Shown piece after piece: positions 27,115-36,465 of a stretch of 64,000 bases of DNA. This DNA is from an uncultured Roseburia sp. (GTDB lineage Bacteria; Bacillota; Clostridia; Lachnospirales; Lachnospiraceae). The position numbers and the translations under genes were made by a program. The stretch's first letter is position 1; every line of letters begins with the position of its first letter. The notes below the pieces were generated by a model, which ran no database searches, was not told where the DNA came from, and saw only the letters and a program-made list of their open reading frames with translations. The DNA is taken from assembly GCA_947642555.1 (NCBI GenBank), contig CANRSX010000007.1, positions 95,081 to 159,080 of the forward strand, given 5' to 3'.

Positions 27115-28125
27115 ATGGCGAAAGCTGAAGAATACAATGGAGTACAGAAAGCGGCGATTCTTCTGATTGCTCTCGGACCGGAACTCTCCGCGGATGTGTT
27201 TAAGCATCTGAAGGAAGAGGAGATCGAGGAACTGACACTTGAGATTGCAAATACAAGAAGCGTTTCCCCACAGGTGAAGGAAGATGTGCTGAATGAATTT
27301 TATCAGATCTGTCTGGCGCAGCAGTATATTGCCGAGGGCGGAATCGGATACGCGAAAGAGCTGCTGGATAAGGCGTTTGGCAACGACAGGGCACAGGAGG
27401 TTATCACGAAGCTTACCGCCTCCCTGCAGGTGCGTCCATTTGAGTTTGTGCGCAAGACGGACCCGAGCCAGCTGTTAAACTTTATTCAGGATGAGCATCC
27501 GCAGACGATCGCCATGATCCTGTCTTATATGACGGCGGCGCAGGCGTCCATGGTGATCGGGGCCTTAGCGCCGGAGAAGCAGGCGGACGTCGCAAAGCGT
27601 ATCGCGATGATGGACCGCACATCGCCGGATGTGATCAAAGAGGTGGAAAAAGTGCTCGAGAGAAAGCTTGCATCGCTGGTCAATCAGGATTACACGATCG
27701 TCGGCGGCGTCGATGCGATTGTCAATATCTTAAATGCGGTAGACCGTTCTACCGAGAAGCATATTATGGAATCTCTTGAGATCGAAGAGCCCGAGCTGGC
27801 GGATGAGATCCGCAAGAAGATGTTCGTATTTGAGGATATTCTTCTTCTGGATGACCGCGCAATTCAGCGTGTGCTCAGAGATGTGGAGAATGCGGATCTC
27901 GGTATCGCCTTAAAGTCCGCGAACGAAGAAGTGAAGAATGTGATCTTTAAGAACCTGTCCAAGCGTCTTGCGGCGATGATCCAGGAGGATATGGAATTTA
28001 TGGGTCCGGTGCGTATGAAAGACGTGGAGGAAGCACAGCAGAAGATTGTCGGCGTGATCCGTAAGCTCGAAGACGCCGGCGAGATTGTAATCTCCAGGGG
28101 CGGAGGTGATGAGATCGTTGTCTAA
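27115..28125 (+). CDS. fliG: Flagellar motor switch protein FliG
   Basis: A 336-residue C-ring protein that links FliF to FliM and carries the torque-generating helix. The N-terminal NGVQKAAILLIALGPELSAD, the middle EHPQTIA motif in FIQDEHPQTIAMILSYM, and the C-terminal charged helix (LLLDDRAIQRVLRDVENADL) are all present. ATG 27115 is four codons into the open frame and gives the family start. It overlaps the end of fliF's transcript closely (2-nt gap), and its own end overlaps fliH. Confidence 0.96.
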   Translation: MAKAEEYNGVQKAAILLIALGPELSADVFKHLKEEEIEELTLEIANTRSVSPQVKEDVLNEFYQICLAQQYIAEGGIGYAKELLDKAFGNDRAQEVITKLTASLQVRPFEFVRKTDPSQLLNFIQDEHPQTIAMILSYMTAAQASMVIGALAPEKQADVAKRIAMMDRTSPDVIKEVEKVLERKLASLVNQDYTIVGGVDAIVNILNAVDRSTEKHIMESLEIEEPELADEIRKKMFVFEDILLLDDRAIQRVLRDVENADLGIALKSANEEVKNVIFKNLSKRLAAMIQEDMEFMGPVRMKDVEEAQQKIVGVIRKLEDAGEIVISRGGGDEIVV

Positions 28126-28912
28126 TCTGTATAAGCAGTGGTATATCCAGCCGGGGGGGACAGAAGCCAGGGTGATTGATTCCAATCCGCTCGTGGCTTC
28201 CTACCTCGCGAAGAATGCTCCGCGTGCCGATGCGCCGGCTCAGGCGGAGGGCGGATTTGTGGAAGGAATCACAGCGGACGATGTGCCGGTGGAGGCTTTG
28301 GAGCCAAAAGCGGATTATGTTGCGATTGCAAAGACAGAGGCGTCGCGCATTATTGAGGAGGCAAGACAGCAGGCTGCGGAGCTTCTGGAAGAGGCGAAAG
28401 CGGATGCGGCCGGGATTCTGGAGGAGGCGAAGCAGGAGGGATATCAGGCTGCGCAGACAATGATCACCGACGAACGCGAAGCATTCCGGCAGGAGCTGAA
28501 TCAGGAGTCTGAGGCGAGAAAAAGTCAGCTGGAGCAGGAATACCGGATAAAGCACGACGTGATGGAGCAGGAGCTTCTCGATGTGATCCTGACCGTTTTT
28601 AACAAGGTGTTCCATATTCAGTTTGACGAAAAACGTGAGATTCTTCTCAGTCTTGTGAATGACACGCTGATGAATGTCGGGGACGAGAAGAGTTTTCGGA
28701 TCAGGGTGGCGCCCAGTCAGGTGGCGTTTCTGGAAAAGAACCGGGAGGAGATTCTTGACCATGCCGGACATGATATTGAGCTGGATATTCTGCCTGATCC
28801 GTCCATGAAAGGAAATGACTGTGTGATAGAGACGGATTCCGGAGTGTTTGACTGTGGCATGGATACACAGCTTGAGAATCTGATCAGGGATATCCGGTCA
28901 CTATGTTCATAA
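28118..28912 (+). CDS. fliH: Flagellar assembly protein FliH
   Basis: A 264-residue regulator of the export ATPase FliI. It has a short N-terminus with RVIDSNPLVASYLAK, a long Glu/Ala-rich coiled coil (~75-135: EASRIIEEARQQAAELLEEA), and the C-terminal FliH/T3SS stator domain (residues ~150-264). I prefer TTG 28118 because an almost ideal Shine-Dalgarno GGAGGTGAT lies 7 nt upstream; GTG 28106 and ATG 28109 fall inside that site. The start overlaps the fliG end by 8 nt, so the two are coupled. Confidence 0.9.
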   Translation: MSNLYKQWYIQPGGTEARVIDSNPLVASYLAKNAPRADAPAQAEGGFVEGITADDVPVEALEPKADYVAIAKTEASRIIEEARQQAAELLEEAKADAAGILEEAKQEGYQAAQTMITDEREAFRQELNQESEARKSQLEQEYRIKHDVMEQELLDVILTVFNKVFHIQFDEKREILLSLVNDTLMNVGDEKSFRIRVAPSQVAFLEKNREEILDHAGHDIELDILPDPSMKGNDCVIETDSGVFDCGMDTQLENLIRDIRSLCS

Positions 28913-28925
28913 GGATGAAGCGTTT

Positions 28926-30236
28926 ATGACACATGCATTTGATAAATATTTACAACTTGGCGGGAAGACATATTTTGATCATCTGGGAAAGGTAGTCAGG
29001 GTGGTCGGGCTGACGATCGAGTCGGTCGGACCGAATGCGAAGCTTGGCCAGCTCTGCCGGATTATCCTGGATGCGGAGAAGAATGTGTCCGTGATGGCGG
29101 AGGTCGTGGGGTTCCGCGACAAACGTCTCCTGCTCATGCCTTTTGAAAATGTAGAGGGGATCGGAGTCGGATGTATCGTAGAGAATACGGGACATCCGTT
29201 ATCTGTGCCGGTCGGCGACGAGCTGCTGGGACATCTGCTTGACGGGATCGGCAGACCGACGGACGGCGGGGTTTTAAAGAAGGAAGAGGAGTATCCGGTG
29301 GAGGCATATCCTCCGGATCCGATGAGCAGGCGGATTATCGACGAGGTGCTGCCGCTCGGCGTGAAGGCGGTAGACGGACTGATTACCGTCGGCAAGGGAC
29401 AGCGAATCGGAATCTTTGCCGGTTCCGGCGTCGGTAAGAGTACGCTGCTCGGGATGTTTGCCCGGAATACAAAGGCGGACATCAATGTGATCGCGCTGAT
29501 CGGAGAGCGTGGCCGTGAGGTGAGGGAATTCGTGGAGCGGGATCTCGGCGAGGAGGGCATGAAGCGTTCTGTCGTCGTGGTCGCCACCTCCGACAAACCG
29601 GCTCTGATCCGCAACAAAGCGGCCAAGACGGCGACAGCGATTGCGGAGTATTTCAGGGATCAGGGAAAGGACGTCCTTCTGATGATGGACTCCCTGACAC
29701 GTTTTTCCATGGCCCAGCGTGAGATCGGGCTTGCGTCCGGGGAGCCGCCGGTGACCAGAGGGTATCCGCCCAGCGTTTACTCGGAGATGCCGAAGCTTCT
29801 GGAGCGGGCGGGAACCTCGGAGAGCGGGTCGATCACCGGTCTGTACACAGTGCTGGTGGACGGGGATGACTTTAACGAGCCGATCACGGACACCGCGCGG
29901 AGTATTCTGGACGGACATATCGTGCTCTCGAGATCGCTGGCGAATAAGAACCATTACCCTGCGATCGATGTGCTGGCGAGTATTTCCCGTGTCATGAGCC
30001 AGGTTGCCACGGAGGAGCATAAGGAGCTCGCGGGCAGGCTGAATCATGTGCTGGCCACCTACAGCGAGGCGGAGGACCTGATCAATATCGGGGCCTACAA
30101 AAACGGCTCCAACCGTGAGATCGATTACGCGATTCAGAAGATTCAGGCGGTAAATGCGTTTCTGATGCAGCGGACGGATGAGCGCTTTCAGTTCGATGAG
30201 GAGATCGCGCTTTTGGGCGAGCTGTTCCGGAACTGA
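28926..30236 (+). CDS. fliI: Flagellum-specific ATP synthase FliI
   Basis: A 436-residue ATPase of the flagellar type III export apparatus, related to the F1 beta subunit. Walker A is GIFAGSGVGKSTLLGM, Walker B is DVLLMMDSLTRFSMA, and the type III ATPase signature is PPSVYSEMPKLLERAG. It hydrolyses ATP to unfold and release export cargo from chaperones at the base of the flagellum. It is followed by fliJ, its central stalk partner. Confidence 0.97.
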   Translation: MTHAFDKYLQLGGKTYFDHLGKVVRVVGLTIESVGPNAKLGQLCRIILDAEKNVSVMAEVVGFRDKRLLLMPFENVEGIGVGCIVENTGHPLSVPVGDELLGHLLDGIGRPTDGGVLKKEEEYPVEAYPPDPMSRRIIDEVLPLGVKAVDGLITVGKGQRIGIFAGSGVGKSTLLGMFARNTKADINVIALIGERGREVREFVERDLGEEGMKRSVVVVATSDKPALIRNKAAKTATAIAEYFRDQGKDVLLMMDSLTRFSMAQREIGLASGEPPVTRGYPPSVYSEMPKLLERAGTSESGSITGLYTVLVDGDDFNEPITDTARSILDGHIVLSRSLANKNHYPAIDVLASISRVMSQVATEEHKELAGRLNHVLATYSEAEDLINIGAYKNGSNREIDYAIQKIQAVNAFLMQRTDERFQFDEEIALLGELFRN

Positions 30237-30272
30237 CCGATCGGCGCTGAAGGAAGTGGAAGGATATAAGAC

Positions 30273-30713
30273 ATGGCAAAGTTTGTTTACCGGATGCAGA
30301 ATATTCTGGACATCAAGGTAAAGCTGGAGGAACAGGCAAAGATCGCATACGGGATTGCGAACCGGAAGCTCGCTGAAGAGCAGGAGAAGCTTCAGGCGAT
30401 CTTAATCCGCAGGACGGAATTTGAGCGGCATGCAAAAGAGCTGATGAACGGCGTGCTCGATATGGGAAAGATCAGGGAGTGCCGCCGGGCGATCGATGTG
30501 ATGAAGAGCATGCAGCGCACACAGATGATGAATGTACATGCGGCGGAGCGCGCGCTGGATTATGCGAGGCGTGAGCTCGACCGGGTTATGATAGAGCGCA
30601 AGACGCAGGAAAAGCTGCGTGAGCGCGCGTTTGAGGAGTTTAAGCAGGAGCTCTCGCGCGAGGAGAGCAAAGAGATTGACGAGCTGGTCAGCTATCAGTA
30701 TCACGTCAGCTAG
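30273..30713 (+). CDS. fliJ: Flagellar export protein FliJ
   Basis: A 146-residue, almost wholly helical, charged protein that forms an antiparallel coiled coil (LDIKVKLEEQAKIAYGIANR onward). FliJ is the stalk inserted into the FliI hexamer and also escorts rod and hook chaperones. Primary sequence conservation is low, so the call rests on size, coiled-coil character and its place right after fliI. Confidence 0.88.
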   Translation: MAKFVYRMQNILDIKVKLEEQAKIAYGIANRKLAEEQEKLQAILIRRTEFERHAKELMNGVLDMGKIRECRRAIDVMKSMQRTQMMNVHAAERALDYARRELDRVMIERKTQEKLRERAFEEFKQELSREESKEIDELVSYQYHVS

Positions 30714-30748
30714 ACAGATGACGTAACGATAGGGAGGATGGAAGCAGT

Positions 30749-31579
30749 ATGGCAGAAGAAAAGGACGAGGTTTTCGATAAAAAGGCGGCGAGAGCGGCCG
30801 AGAAGGCGAAGAAGAAAGCCGATAAAAAAGCGAAAAAGTCGAAAAAAAATGAGCTTGAGGAAGAGGAAACCACAGTTGGCGGTAAGATAGCTGTGTTTTT
30901 TGTGACGCTGATTATTCTGCTGATCTGGCTGGCGATTATCGTGCTGCTGATCAAGTGGGATGTGGGCGGTTTCGGCTCCACGATGCTGGCGCCGATTTTA
31001 AAGGATGTGCCGTATGTGAACCGGATTCTGCCGGAAGAGGCTTTGATGGAAATGTCCACGGAGGAGAGCGCATATGCGTATTCTTCCATGGAGGAGGCTG
31101 TAAACCGGGTCCGCCAGCTGGAATTAGAGCTTGCGGAGGCGCAGAACTCGTCCAATGCAAATGCGGAGTACATCGCGCAGCTCGAGGCGCAGGCGGCGGA
31201 GCTTGCCCGCTACAAACAGGAGGAAGCGGACTTTGAGGCACAGAAGCAAAAGTTCTATGAAGAGGTTGTATTTTCAGATTCCGCACCCGATATAGAAGAA
31301 TATAAGAAGTATTATGAGAGTATTGATCCGGCCAATGCCGAGATCATATACCGGCAGGTAGTGAAGCAGACGGCGGTGGACGACGAGTTAAAGGATTATA
31401 TTCTGATTTATTCGTCCATGAAGCCCAAGGAGGCCGCCGCGGTGTTTGACACCATGACAGGGGAGCTGGATCTCGTGGCAGAGATTCTCCAGAATATGGA
31501 TCCCCAGTCCAGCGCTGATATTCTGGGCAAAATGAATCCCGAAAACGCTGCAAAAGTGACGGAGATCATGAAGCCTTAG
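30749..31579 (+). CDS. MotE/YlxF-like membrane coiled-coil protein
   Basis: A 276-residue single-pass protein. A very basic N-terminus (Lys/Ala-rich, residues 8-35) precedes one membrane helix at about residues 50-70 (IAVFFVTLIILLIWLAIIVL). A coiled coil follows at ~115-170, and the C-terminus is an MgtE-N-like helical repeat (YSSMKPKEAAAVFDTMTGEL, then LGKMNPENAAKVTEIM). The position between fliJ and fliK matches YlxF in Bacillus and MotE in Campylobacter, which supports stator or switch function. The role here is inferred from context. Confidence 0.8.
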   Translation: MAEEKDEVFDKKAARAAEKAKKKADKKAKKSKKNELEEEETTVGGKIAVFFVTLIILLIWLAIIVLLIKWDVGGFGSTMLAPILKDVPYVNRILPEEALMEMSTEESAYAYSSMEEAVNRVRQLELELAEAQNSSNANAEYIAQLEAQAAELARYKQEEADFEAQKQKFYEEVVFSDSAPDIEEYKKYYESIDPANAEIIYRQVVKQTAVDDELKDYILIYSSMKPKEAAAVFDTMTGELDLVAEILQNMDPQSSADILGKMNPENAAKVTEIMKP

Positions 31580-31590
31580 GATATAAATGA

Positions 31591-31627
31591 GAAAGCCCGG
31601 TCCCGGCAGAGGGGCAGGAGGGCTTTC
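31591..31627 (+). other. Intercistronic hairpin before fliK
   Basis: GAAAGCCC (31591-31598) pairs with GGGCTTTC (31620-31627) in the 99-nt gap between the MotE-like gene and fliK. It lacks a T-run and may tune mRNA stability or attenuate read-through. Confidence 0.5.
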
Positions 31628-31678
31628 GTACCCTGGTGCTCAAAAGGCACATATAATAAGAAGAAAGGAGGGAGAGCG

Positions 31679-33103
31679 ATGGGAACTGCGAATATTTCCG
31701 GCCTTGATAAACTGTTTTTACAGGTGCCGGCCGCAGGAGAATCCGGAAGCGCCGGAAAGGAAGGCGGCGGGATCAATTTTTCCAGGGTGATGAGTCAGAT
31801 GACGGCGCTTGCGGGAGAAAACCTTGCATTTGGCAGTTCGTCGGGACAGCTTTCACAGGAGGCTGTCAAAGGGAGTGCATCTGTTTCAGGCAGCGAGTAT
31901 GACCGTTACCGCTACCGCGAGAATGAGATCCAGAAACAGCCCGGTGAGAAGACGCCGGAGGCGGAACGCGTCACGGAAAAGCTTGCGTCATTTGAAAAAG
32001 ATGTCAGAGAGATCTTAAAGGAAGAGCTTGGCGTGACCGACGAGCAGATTGAGGAAGCGATGAAGACGCTCAGGCTTACCGTGGCGGATCTGTTAAATCC
32101 GAATCAGCTTGCCGCGCTTGTCTCGGAGCTGACCGGTGCGGCGGATATGGGCGCACTGCTCTGCGACAGCGGATTCTTAAACGTGATGCAGGAGATCGGC
32201 ACACTTGGAAAAGTGATGTTAGAAGAGCTTGGCATGACAAAGGAACAGCTGGCGGAGTTTGCTTTGATGACAGAGGAGCCTGTGACAGACCAGCAGAACA
32301 CCGGCCTGGATGGGACGGAGGTGGAACTTCCCGCAGAGGAGACAGAGGAGTCCGTCCCGATCGTGGAGATATCAGACCACCGCACCGACAGGGCACAGGA
32401 GACGGTGAAACCGGACAGCAGCGCTGAAGAACTGCAGGAGAATCAGAAAGACGGTTCCGCGGAGAAGACAGAGACTGTGGGGCGAAGTGCAGACACAGAG
32501 GAGTCCGGCCGCGAAGCAGGAAGGCAGGAGGCTGGCAGAGAGCAGACAGGAGCCGGTGTGACGGCAGGAATTCAGAATTCCGTCGATGCGTTAACCCCGC
32601 AGCAGACAGAAAGCATGAATGAGTTTTCTGCGCGGCTTGATACCGCAAATATCATCCGGCAGATTGTGGAGCATGTGAGAGTAAACCTAAGCAACACGGC
32701 CACAACGCTTGAGATGCAGCTGAATCCGGAGAATCTTGGAAAGCTTTATCTGCAGCTGACCGCAAAAGACGGCATGGTATCCGCGCGCATTATGGCGCAG
32801 AACGAGATGGTCCGCGCAGCGCTTGAGAATCAGGTGGCGGAGCTTCGCGAGAACATGGAGCATTCCGGGATCCGTGTGGATGCGGTTGAGGTGACGGTCG
32901 GCAGCCATGAGTTCGAGAAGAACTTAGAGCAGAACGCCAGACAGCAGGAGCGCGAGGCCGAGGAGCAGGAGAAATCCGCGAAGCGGAACCGGCGCATCAA
33001 TTTAAACGACCTGGATGAACTGTCGGGCGTGATGACAGAGGAAGAATCCCTGGTTGCGCAGATGATGGCGGAACAGGGCAATTCCATTGATTTTTCAGCA
33101 TAA
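31679..33103 (+). CDS. fliK: Flagellar hook-length control protein FliK
   Basis: A 474-residue secreted molecular ruler. The long, low-complexity, Glu/Thr/Ala-rich N-terminal part (residues ~1-310) is the variable ruler. The C-terminal switch domain is recognisable from LEMQLNPENLGKLYLQLTAK and VSARIMAQNEMVRAALENQV. FliK stops hook export by acting on FlhB. The start follows AAAGGAGGG. It lies directly before flgD, as expected. Confidence 0.92.
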   Translation: MGTANISGLDKLFLQVPAAGESGSAGKEGGGINFSRVMSQMTALAGENLAFGSSSGQLSQEAVKGSASVSGSEYDRYRYRENEIQKQPGEKTPEAERVTEKLASFEKDVREILKEELGVTDEQIEEAMKTLRLTVADLLNPNQLAALVSELTGAADMGALLCDSGFLNVMQEIGTLGKVMLEELGMTKEQLAEFALMTEEPVTDQQNTGLDGTEVELPAEETEESVPIVEISDHRTDRAQETVKPDSSAEELQENQKDGSAEKTETVGRSADTEESGREAGRQEAGREQTGAGVTAGIQNSVDALTPQQTESMNEFSARLDTANIIRQIVEHVRVNLSNTATTLEMQLNPENLGKLYLQLTAKDGMVSARIMAQNEMVRAALENQVAELRENMEHSGIRVDAVEVTVGSHEFEKNLEQNARQQEREAEEQEKSAKRNRRINLNDLDELSGVMTEEESLVAQMMAEQGNSIDFSA

Positions 33104-33117
33104 GGAAAGGAGAGAGT

Positions 33118-33972
33118 ATGGCATTAATTTTACCAATTCAGGACGGTAAAGTTCAGGAGACAGAAAAAAAAGAAGAGACCAAGGCTCCTGGCAATGACCT
33201 GGGATACGACCAGTTTCTGCAGCTTTTATGCGCGGAGATGCAGTATCAGGATCCGTTAGAGCCGACCAGCAATACCGAGTATGTGGCGCAGTTAGCGACC
33301 TTCTCGCAGATGGAAGCGATGCTGAATATGGAGAACACCATGCGCAGCAGCAATGCGAATGATCTTGTCGGCAAGTATGTCCTGATCAATGCGAAGTCCT
33401 CCGAGACGGGAGCCACGACGCAGGTAGCGGGATTTGTCGATTTTGTGCAGATGAGCAACAATAAGATCTTCTTATCCGTCGGCGGGGATCTCTATTCGAT
33501 TGACGACCTGTATCAGGTGGCGGATACGGAGTATATGGAGGCGCTTTCGCTTTCGCAGGCGTTTAAGGCGTCGGTGTCGAAGCTTCCGGATAAGGATCAG
33601 ATCACGCTGGCGTGGATGTCGGATGTGGATAACCTGGTGAAGGTATACGAGGCGTTTACCTCCTATCAGAGATCGTTTATCGACAACGATACGCTGACGA
33701 AGTTTACGGATGTCGTGACGAAGATGACGGAGCTTAAGACGGCAGCATCGGAGAAGGCGACCGGCTTTAAGACGATGATTGACGCGCTTCCGGATGCCGA
33801 TAAGCTTACCGTGGATGACAAGGCGGCATTAGATGACGCGAAGGACGCTTATGAGAGATTTTCTTATTATGAGCGTATGTTTATCGATGCGGATACGTCG
33901 AAGAAGTTTGAGGCGTTGAAGGAAAAAATGGATGAGCTGACAGGCGTAACCGGCACGAATCCGGGCGCGTAG
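33118..33972 (+). CDS. flgD: Flagellar hook-capping protein FlgD with extra helical repeats
   Basis: A 284-residue protein. Residues ~25-135 are a normal FlgD: the export/cap motif LGYDQFLQLLCAEMQYQDPL is followed by NTEYVAQLATFSQMEAMLN and NDLVGKYVLI. FlgD caps the growing hook. The C-terminal half is unusual: two related ~55-residue helical units (about 149-206 and 218-274) share the pattern L-P-D-x-D, then Y-x-x-F, then Y-x-R-x-FID-x-DT, then M-x-EL. Units like this are common in clostridial cell-surface proteins. The usual Ig-like FlgD C-terminal domain is not evident. AAAGGAGAGAG precedes the start. Confidence 0.93.
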   Translation: MALILPIQDGKVQETEKKEETKAPGNDLGYDQFLQLLCAEMQYQDPLEPTSNTEYVAQLATFSQMEAMLNMENTMRSSNANDLVGKYVLINAKSSETGATTQVAGFVDFVQMSNNKIFLSVGGDLYSIDDLYQVADTEYMEALSLSQAFKASVSKLPDKDQITLAWMSDVDNLVKVYEAFTSYQRSFIDNDTLTKFTDVVTKMTELKTAASEKATGFKTMIDALPDADKLTVDDKAALDDAKDAYERFSYYERMFIDADTSKKFEALKEKMDELTGVTGTNPGA

Positions 33973-34023
33973 CAGAGACGGTGTGGTCAGATCAGGCGCT
34001 TCGATGCAGAAATGAGGATTGTT

Positions 34024-34422
34024 ATGAATAAGATCAATAACCAGTTCGCGTCGATCGAGCAGGTCACTGACCGGTATTTTGGCCAGAGGGGCACGGAGGC
34101 CCCGGGTTCGCCGGGCGGCATATCGTTTGAGGAGATCTTAAGGCAGAAGCAGAGGCCGGAAGGCGGAGAATCGCTTAGGTTTTCCAAACACGCGATGGGA
34201 CGTTTGAACGACAGGAACATCAATTTGTCGCAGGAGCAGAACGAACGGCTTGAAACCGGCGTCATGAGAGCGGGCGAGAAGGGAATCCGTGAATCGCTTG
34301 TGCTTCTCGATTCACTGGCATTTATTGTCAATGTACCGAGTAAGACTGTAGTGACAGCCATCGACCAGAGTGAGTCGGATAATAAGATATTTACCAATAT
34401 TGACGGCGCTGTGATTGCATAG
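34024..34422 (+). CDS. Flagellar operon protein, TIGR02530 type
   Basis: A 132-residue protein of the uncharacterised flagellar operon family usually found between flgD and flgE in Firmicutes. The core LRFSKHAMGRLNDRNINLSQ, then SLVLLDSLAFIVNVPSKTVV, is typical. It is sometimes considered a hook assembly factor, but this is not proven. ATG 34024 follows TGAGGA by 5 nt. There is no signal peptide or membrane segment. Confidence 0.85.
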   Translation: MNKINNQFASIEQVTDRYFGQRGTEAPGSPGGISFEEILRQKQRPEGGESLRFSKHAMGRLNDRNINLSQEQNERLETGVMRAGEKGIRESLVLLDSLAFIVNVPSKTVVTAIDQSESDNKIFTNIDGAVIA

Positions 34423-34502
34423 CCGGACCTTTACAGGGGGCAGCGGCTTTCCGACTGACAGAGGAAAGCGCAGCGCATAAGAATTCAGGAGGTCATTTCA
34501 TT

Positions 34503-36191
34503 ATGATGAGATCAATGTATTCTGCTGTGTCGGGACTTAAGACACATCAGACAAGAATGGACGTGATCGGTAATAATATCGCGAACGTCAACACGGTAGC
34601 GTTTAAATCATCCTCGGTCACCTTCCAGGATATTCTCTACCAGAACACATCGGGCGCGTCGGGCGCAAACGCGACGACCGGTACCGGCGGTGTGAACGCA
34701 AAACAGATCGGTTTGGGCGTTACGACCGGTGCGACGAATATCAGCATCACAAACGCAGGTGCCGCGGAGACGACGGGAGGAGCATTTGACGTGCGTCTCT
34801 CCGATCAGACGACGACAAACTTCTTTATCGTGAGCACGGGTACAGAGAACCTCTTCACGAGATCCGGTTCCTTCTATGTGGACGGCGCAGGCAACCTGTG
34901 TATGACGTCAACCGGATACACCGTGATGGGCTGGCAGGTAGACCCGACGACCGGGCTGATCCGCAAGGATACCGTATCCGCGCTTCGCGTGATGCAGCCG
35001 TCGAACATGACGAGCCCGCCAGAGGCGACCACGAAGGCGAACGCATCCGGTATCGTCGATAAGTTTGATACAGATGTCGTCAGTGATTCCGGACTGGTGA
35101 AAAACCTTTCCTTCTACGATAAGCTGGGATATTCCTACACGGCGCGTTTCCTGATCAAGGACAACGGCGAGACCCAGGTAAACGGACAGAACTGCAAGCG
35201 CTATTCCGTGGAGCTGGAGAAGATTCTGGACAGCGACGGAAATGATATCACGGCCGGAATGTCGAAGGAGGATATCGGGAAGATCTTTGGCAATTATGAT
35301 CCCAACGCAGTGTTTGCGACCTATGAGGGCGGAACCGGCACGACGATCAATGCGGATGGTTCGGTCACGATCCCGGATCCGAATAACGCAGGGGCAACGA
35401 TTAATGTAACGCATGATGCTGTGAATGGAAACTTTGTAGATGCTGGAGGCAACACATATACCTATGCACAGGTGCTCGGTATTTCAACCAAGATGCAGGG
35501 GATGATCACAAACGGCGAGGCGAAGCTGACATTTAATGCGAGTTATATGGCGCCTGGCGCGACCACGGCAACGCCTGTTTATCAGGTGACAGGCCCGTCC
35601 GCGACGTACGACCTGAATTTCTCCGCGGAGAACGGTACCTTTGTCGGGATCAACGGCCTTGACGCGGTGAACTTAAACCTGGCCGGCTCCGGGCTGTTCC
35701 CGGACGGCAACTTTGAGAATATTGAGATTGACTTTTCCAAGCTTCAGAACACCAACAACGGCGGAAAATCCACCGCGGTGATCGATGCCGGCGCAGTGGA
35801 CGACGCTGCGGAGGGCGTCGGTAAGAAGTTAGGCGCGCTGATCGGACTCTCGATCGACAACAGCGGAAAGATCTGGGGTACATACGATAACGGTAACACC
35901 ACGGTGCTCGGCCAGATCGCGGTTGCGCAGTTTGCGAACGCAGCGGGTCTTGAGAAGGTCGGCGACAACTGCTACACCACGACCTTAAACTCCGGTGAGT
36001 TTGACGGGATCGGTGTGGAGATCGATGCGGACGGAAGCAAGATGACCTCCGGCGAGCTTGAGATGTCGAACGTCGACCTCGCGAGCGAATTTACCTCGAT
36101 GATCACCACACAGCGTGGTTTCCAGGCGAATTCCCGTACGATCACGACCTCGGATACGCTCTTAGAGGAGCTGATCAATCTGAAGCGCTGA
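34503..36191 (+). CDS. flgE: Flagellar hook protein FlgE
   Basis: A 562-residue hook subunit exported by the flagellar apparatus. The N-terminus MYSAVSGLKTHQTRMDVIGN followed by NIANVNTVAFKSSSVTF, and the C-terminus TTQRGFQANSRTITTSDTLL, form the helical core of the hook. The middle (residues ~150-450) is a surface-exposed variable domain with acidic loops. It is longer than the Salmonella protein (~400) but within the range of clostridial FlgE. It is followed by a long non-coding stretch rather than flbD. Confidence 0.95.
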   Translation: MMRSMYSAVSGLKTHQTRMDVIGNNIANVNTVAFKSSSVTFQDILYQNTSGASGANATTGTGGVNAKQIGLGVTTGATNISITNAGAAETTGGAFDVRLSDQTTTNFFIVSTGTENLFTRSGSFYVDGAGNLCMTSTGYTVMGWQVDPTTGLIRKDTVSALRVMQPSNMTSPPEATTKANASGIVDKFDTDVVSDSGLVKNLSFYDKLGYSYTARFLIKDNGETQVNGQNCKRYSVELEKILDSDGNDITAGMSKEDIGKIFGNYDPNAVFATYEGGTGTTINADGSVTIPDPNNAGATINVTHDAVNGNFVDAGGNTYTYAQVLGISTKMQGMITNGEAKLTFNASYMAPGATTATPVYQVTGPSATYDLNFSAENGTFVGINGLDAVNLNLAGSGLFPDGNFENIEIDFSKLQNTNNGGKSTAVIDAGAVDDAAEGVGKKLGALIGLSIDNSGKIWGTYDNGNTTVLGQIAVAQFANAAGLEKVGDNCYTTTLNSGEFDGIGVEIDADGSKMTSGELEMSNVDLASEFTSMITTQRGFQANSRTITTSDTLLEELINLKR

Positions 36192-36242
36192 TAAAATAAT
36201 CAAAATTTAATAAAATTCAATCAATATATATGGTAAAATGTA

Positions 36243-36271
36243 TTCACATGCTCTACCATATATGGTATACT
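36243..36271 (+). promoter_or_regulatory. Internal promoter upstream of motA with operator-like palindrome
   Basis: TTCACA (36243-36248), 17-nt spacer, TATACT (36266-36271). The spacer contains the perfect 14-bp palindrome TACCATATATGGTA (36254-36267), and a matching half-site ATATATGGTA lies just upstream at 36226-36235. A repressor or activator site is plausible. Confidence 0.6.
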
Positions 36272-36274
36272 AAT

Positions 36275-36325
36275 CGTGTAACTTGTGTTCCCCGCACCGG
36301 GTTAAGCACGGGTTACACGGTTTTT
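36275..36325 (+). terminator. Attenuator-like hairpin in the motA leader
   Basis: CGTGTAAC (36275-36282) is complementary to GTTACACG just before a GTTTTTGG T-run. The long loop contains further GC-rich pairing. It would lie at the very start of the motA transcript. Confidence 0.45.
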
Positions 36326-36465
36326 GGGTGTAACATGCAGGCGTCATGCGGCAGGCAGTGCGGATCTGACTGCAGCCTACATATATGACGAAGACTTCAG
36401 AACCTGACGGGGGGTGAATAGAGTCATGCAGTTGCTGAGACACCTGCAGGGTCATGCAGCGGCAT

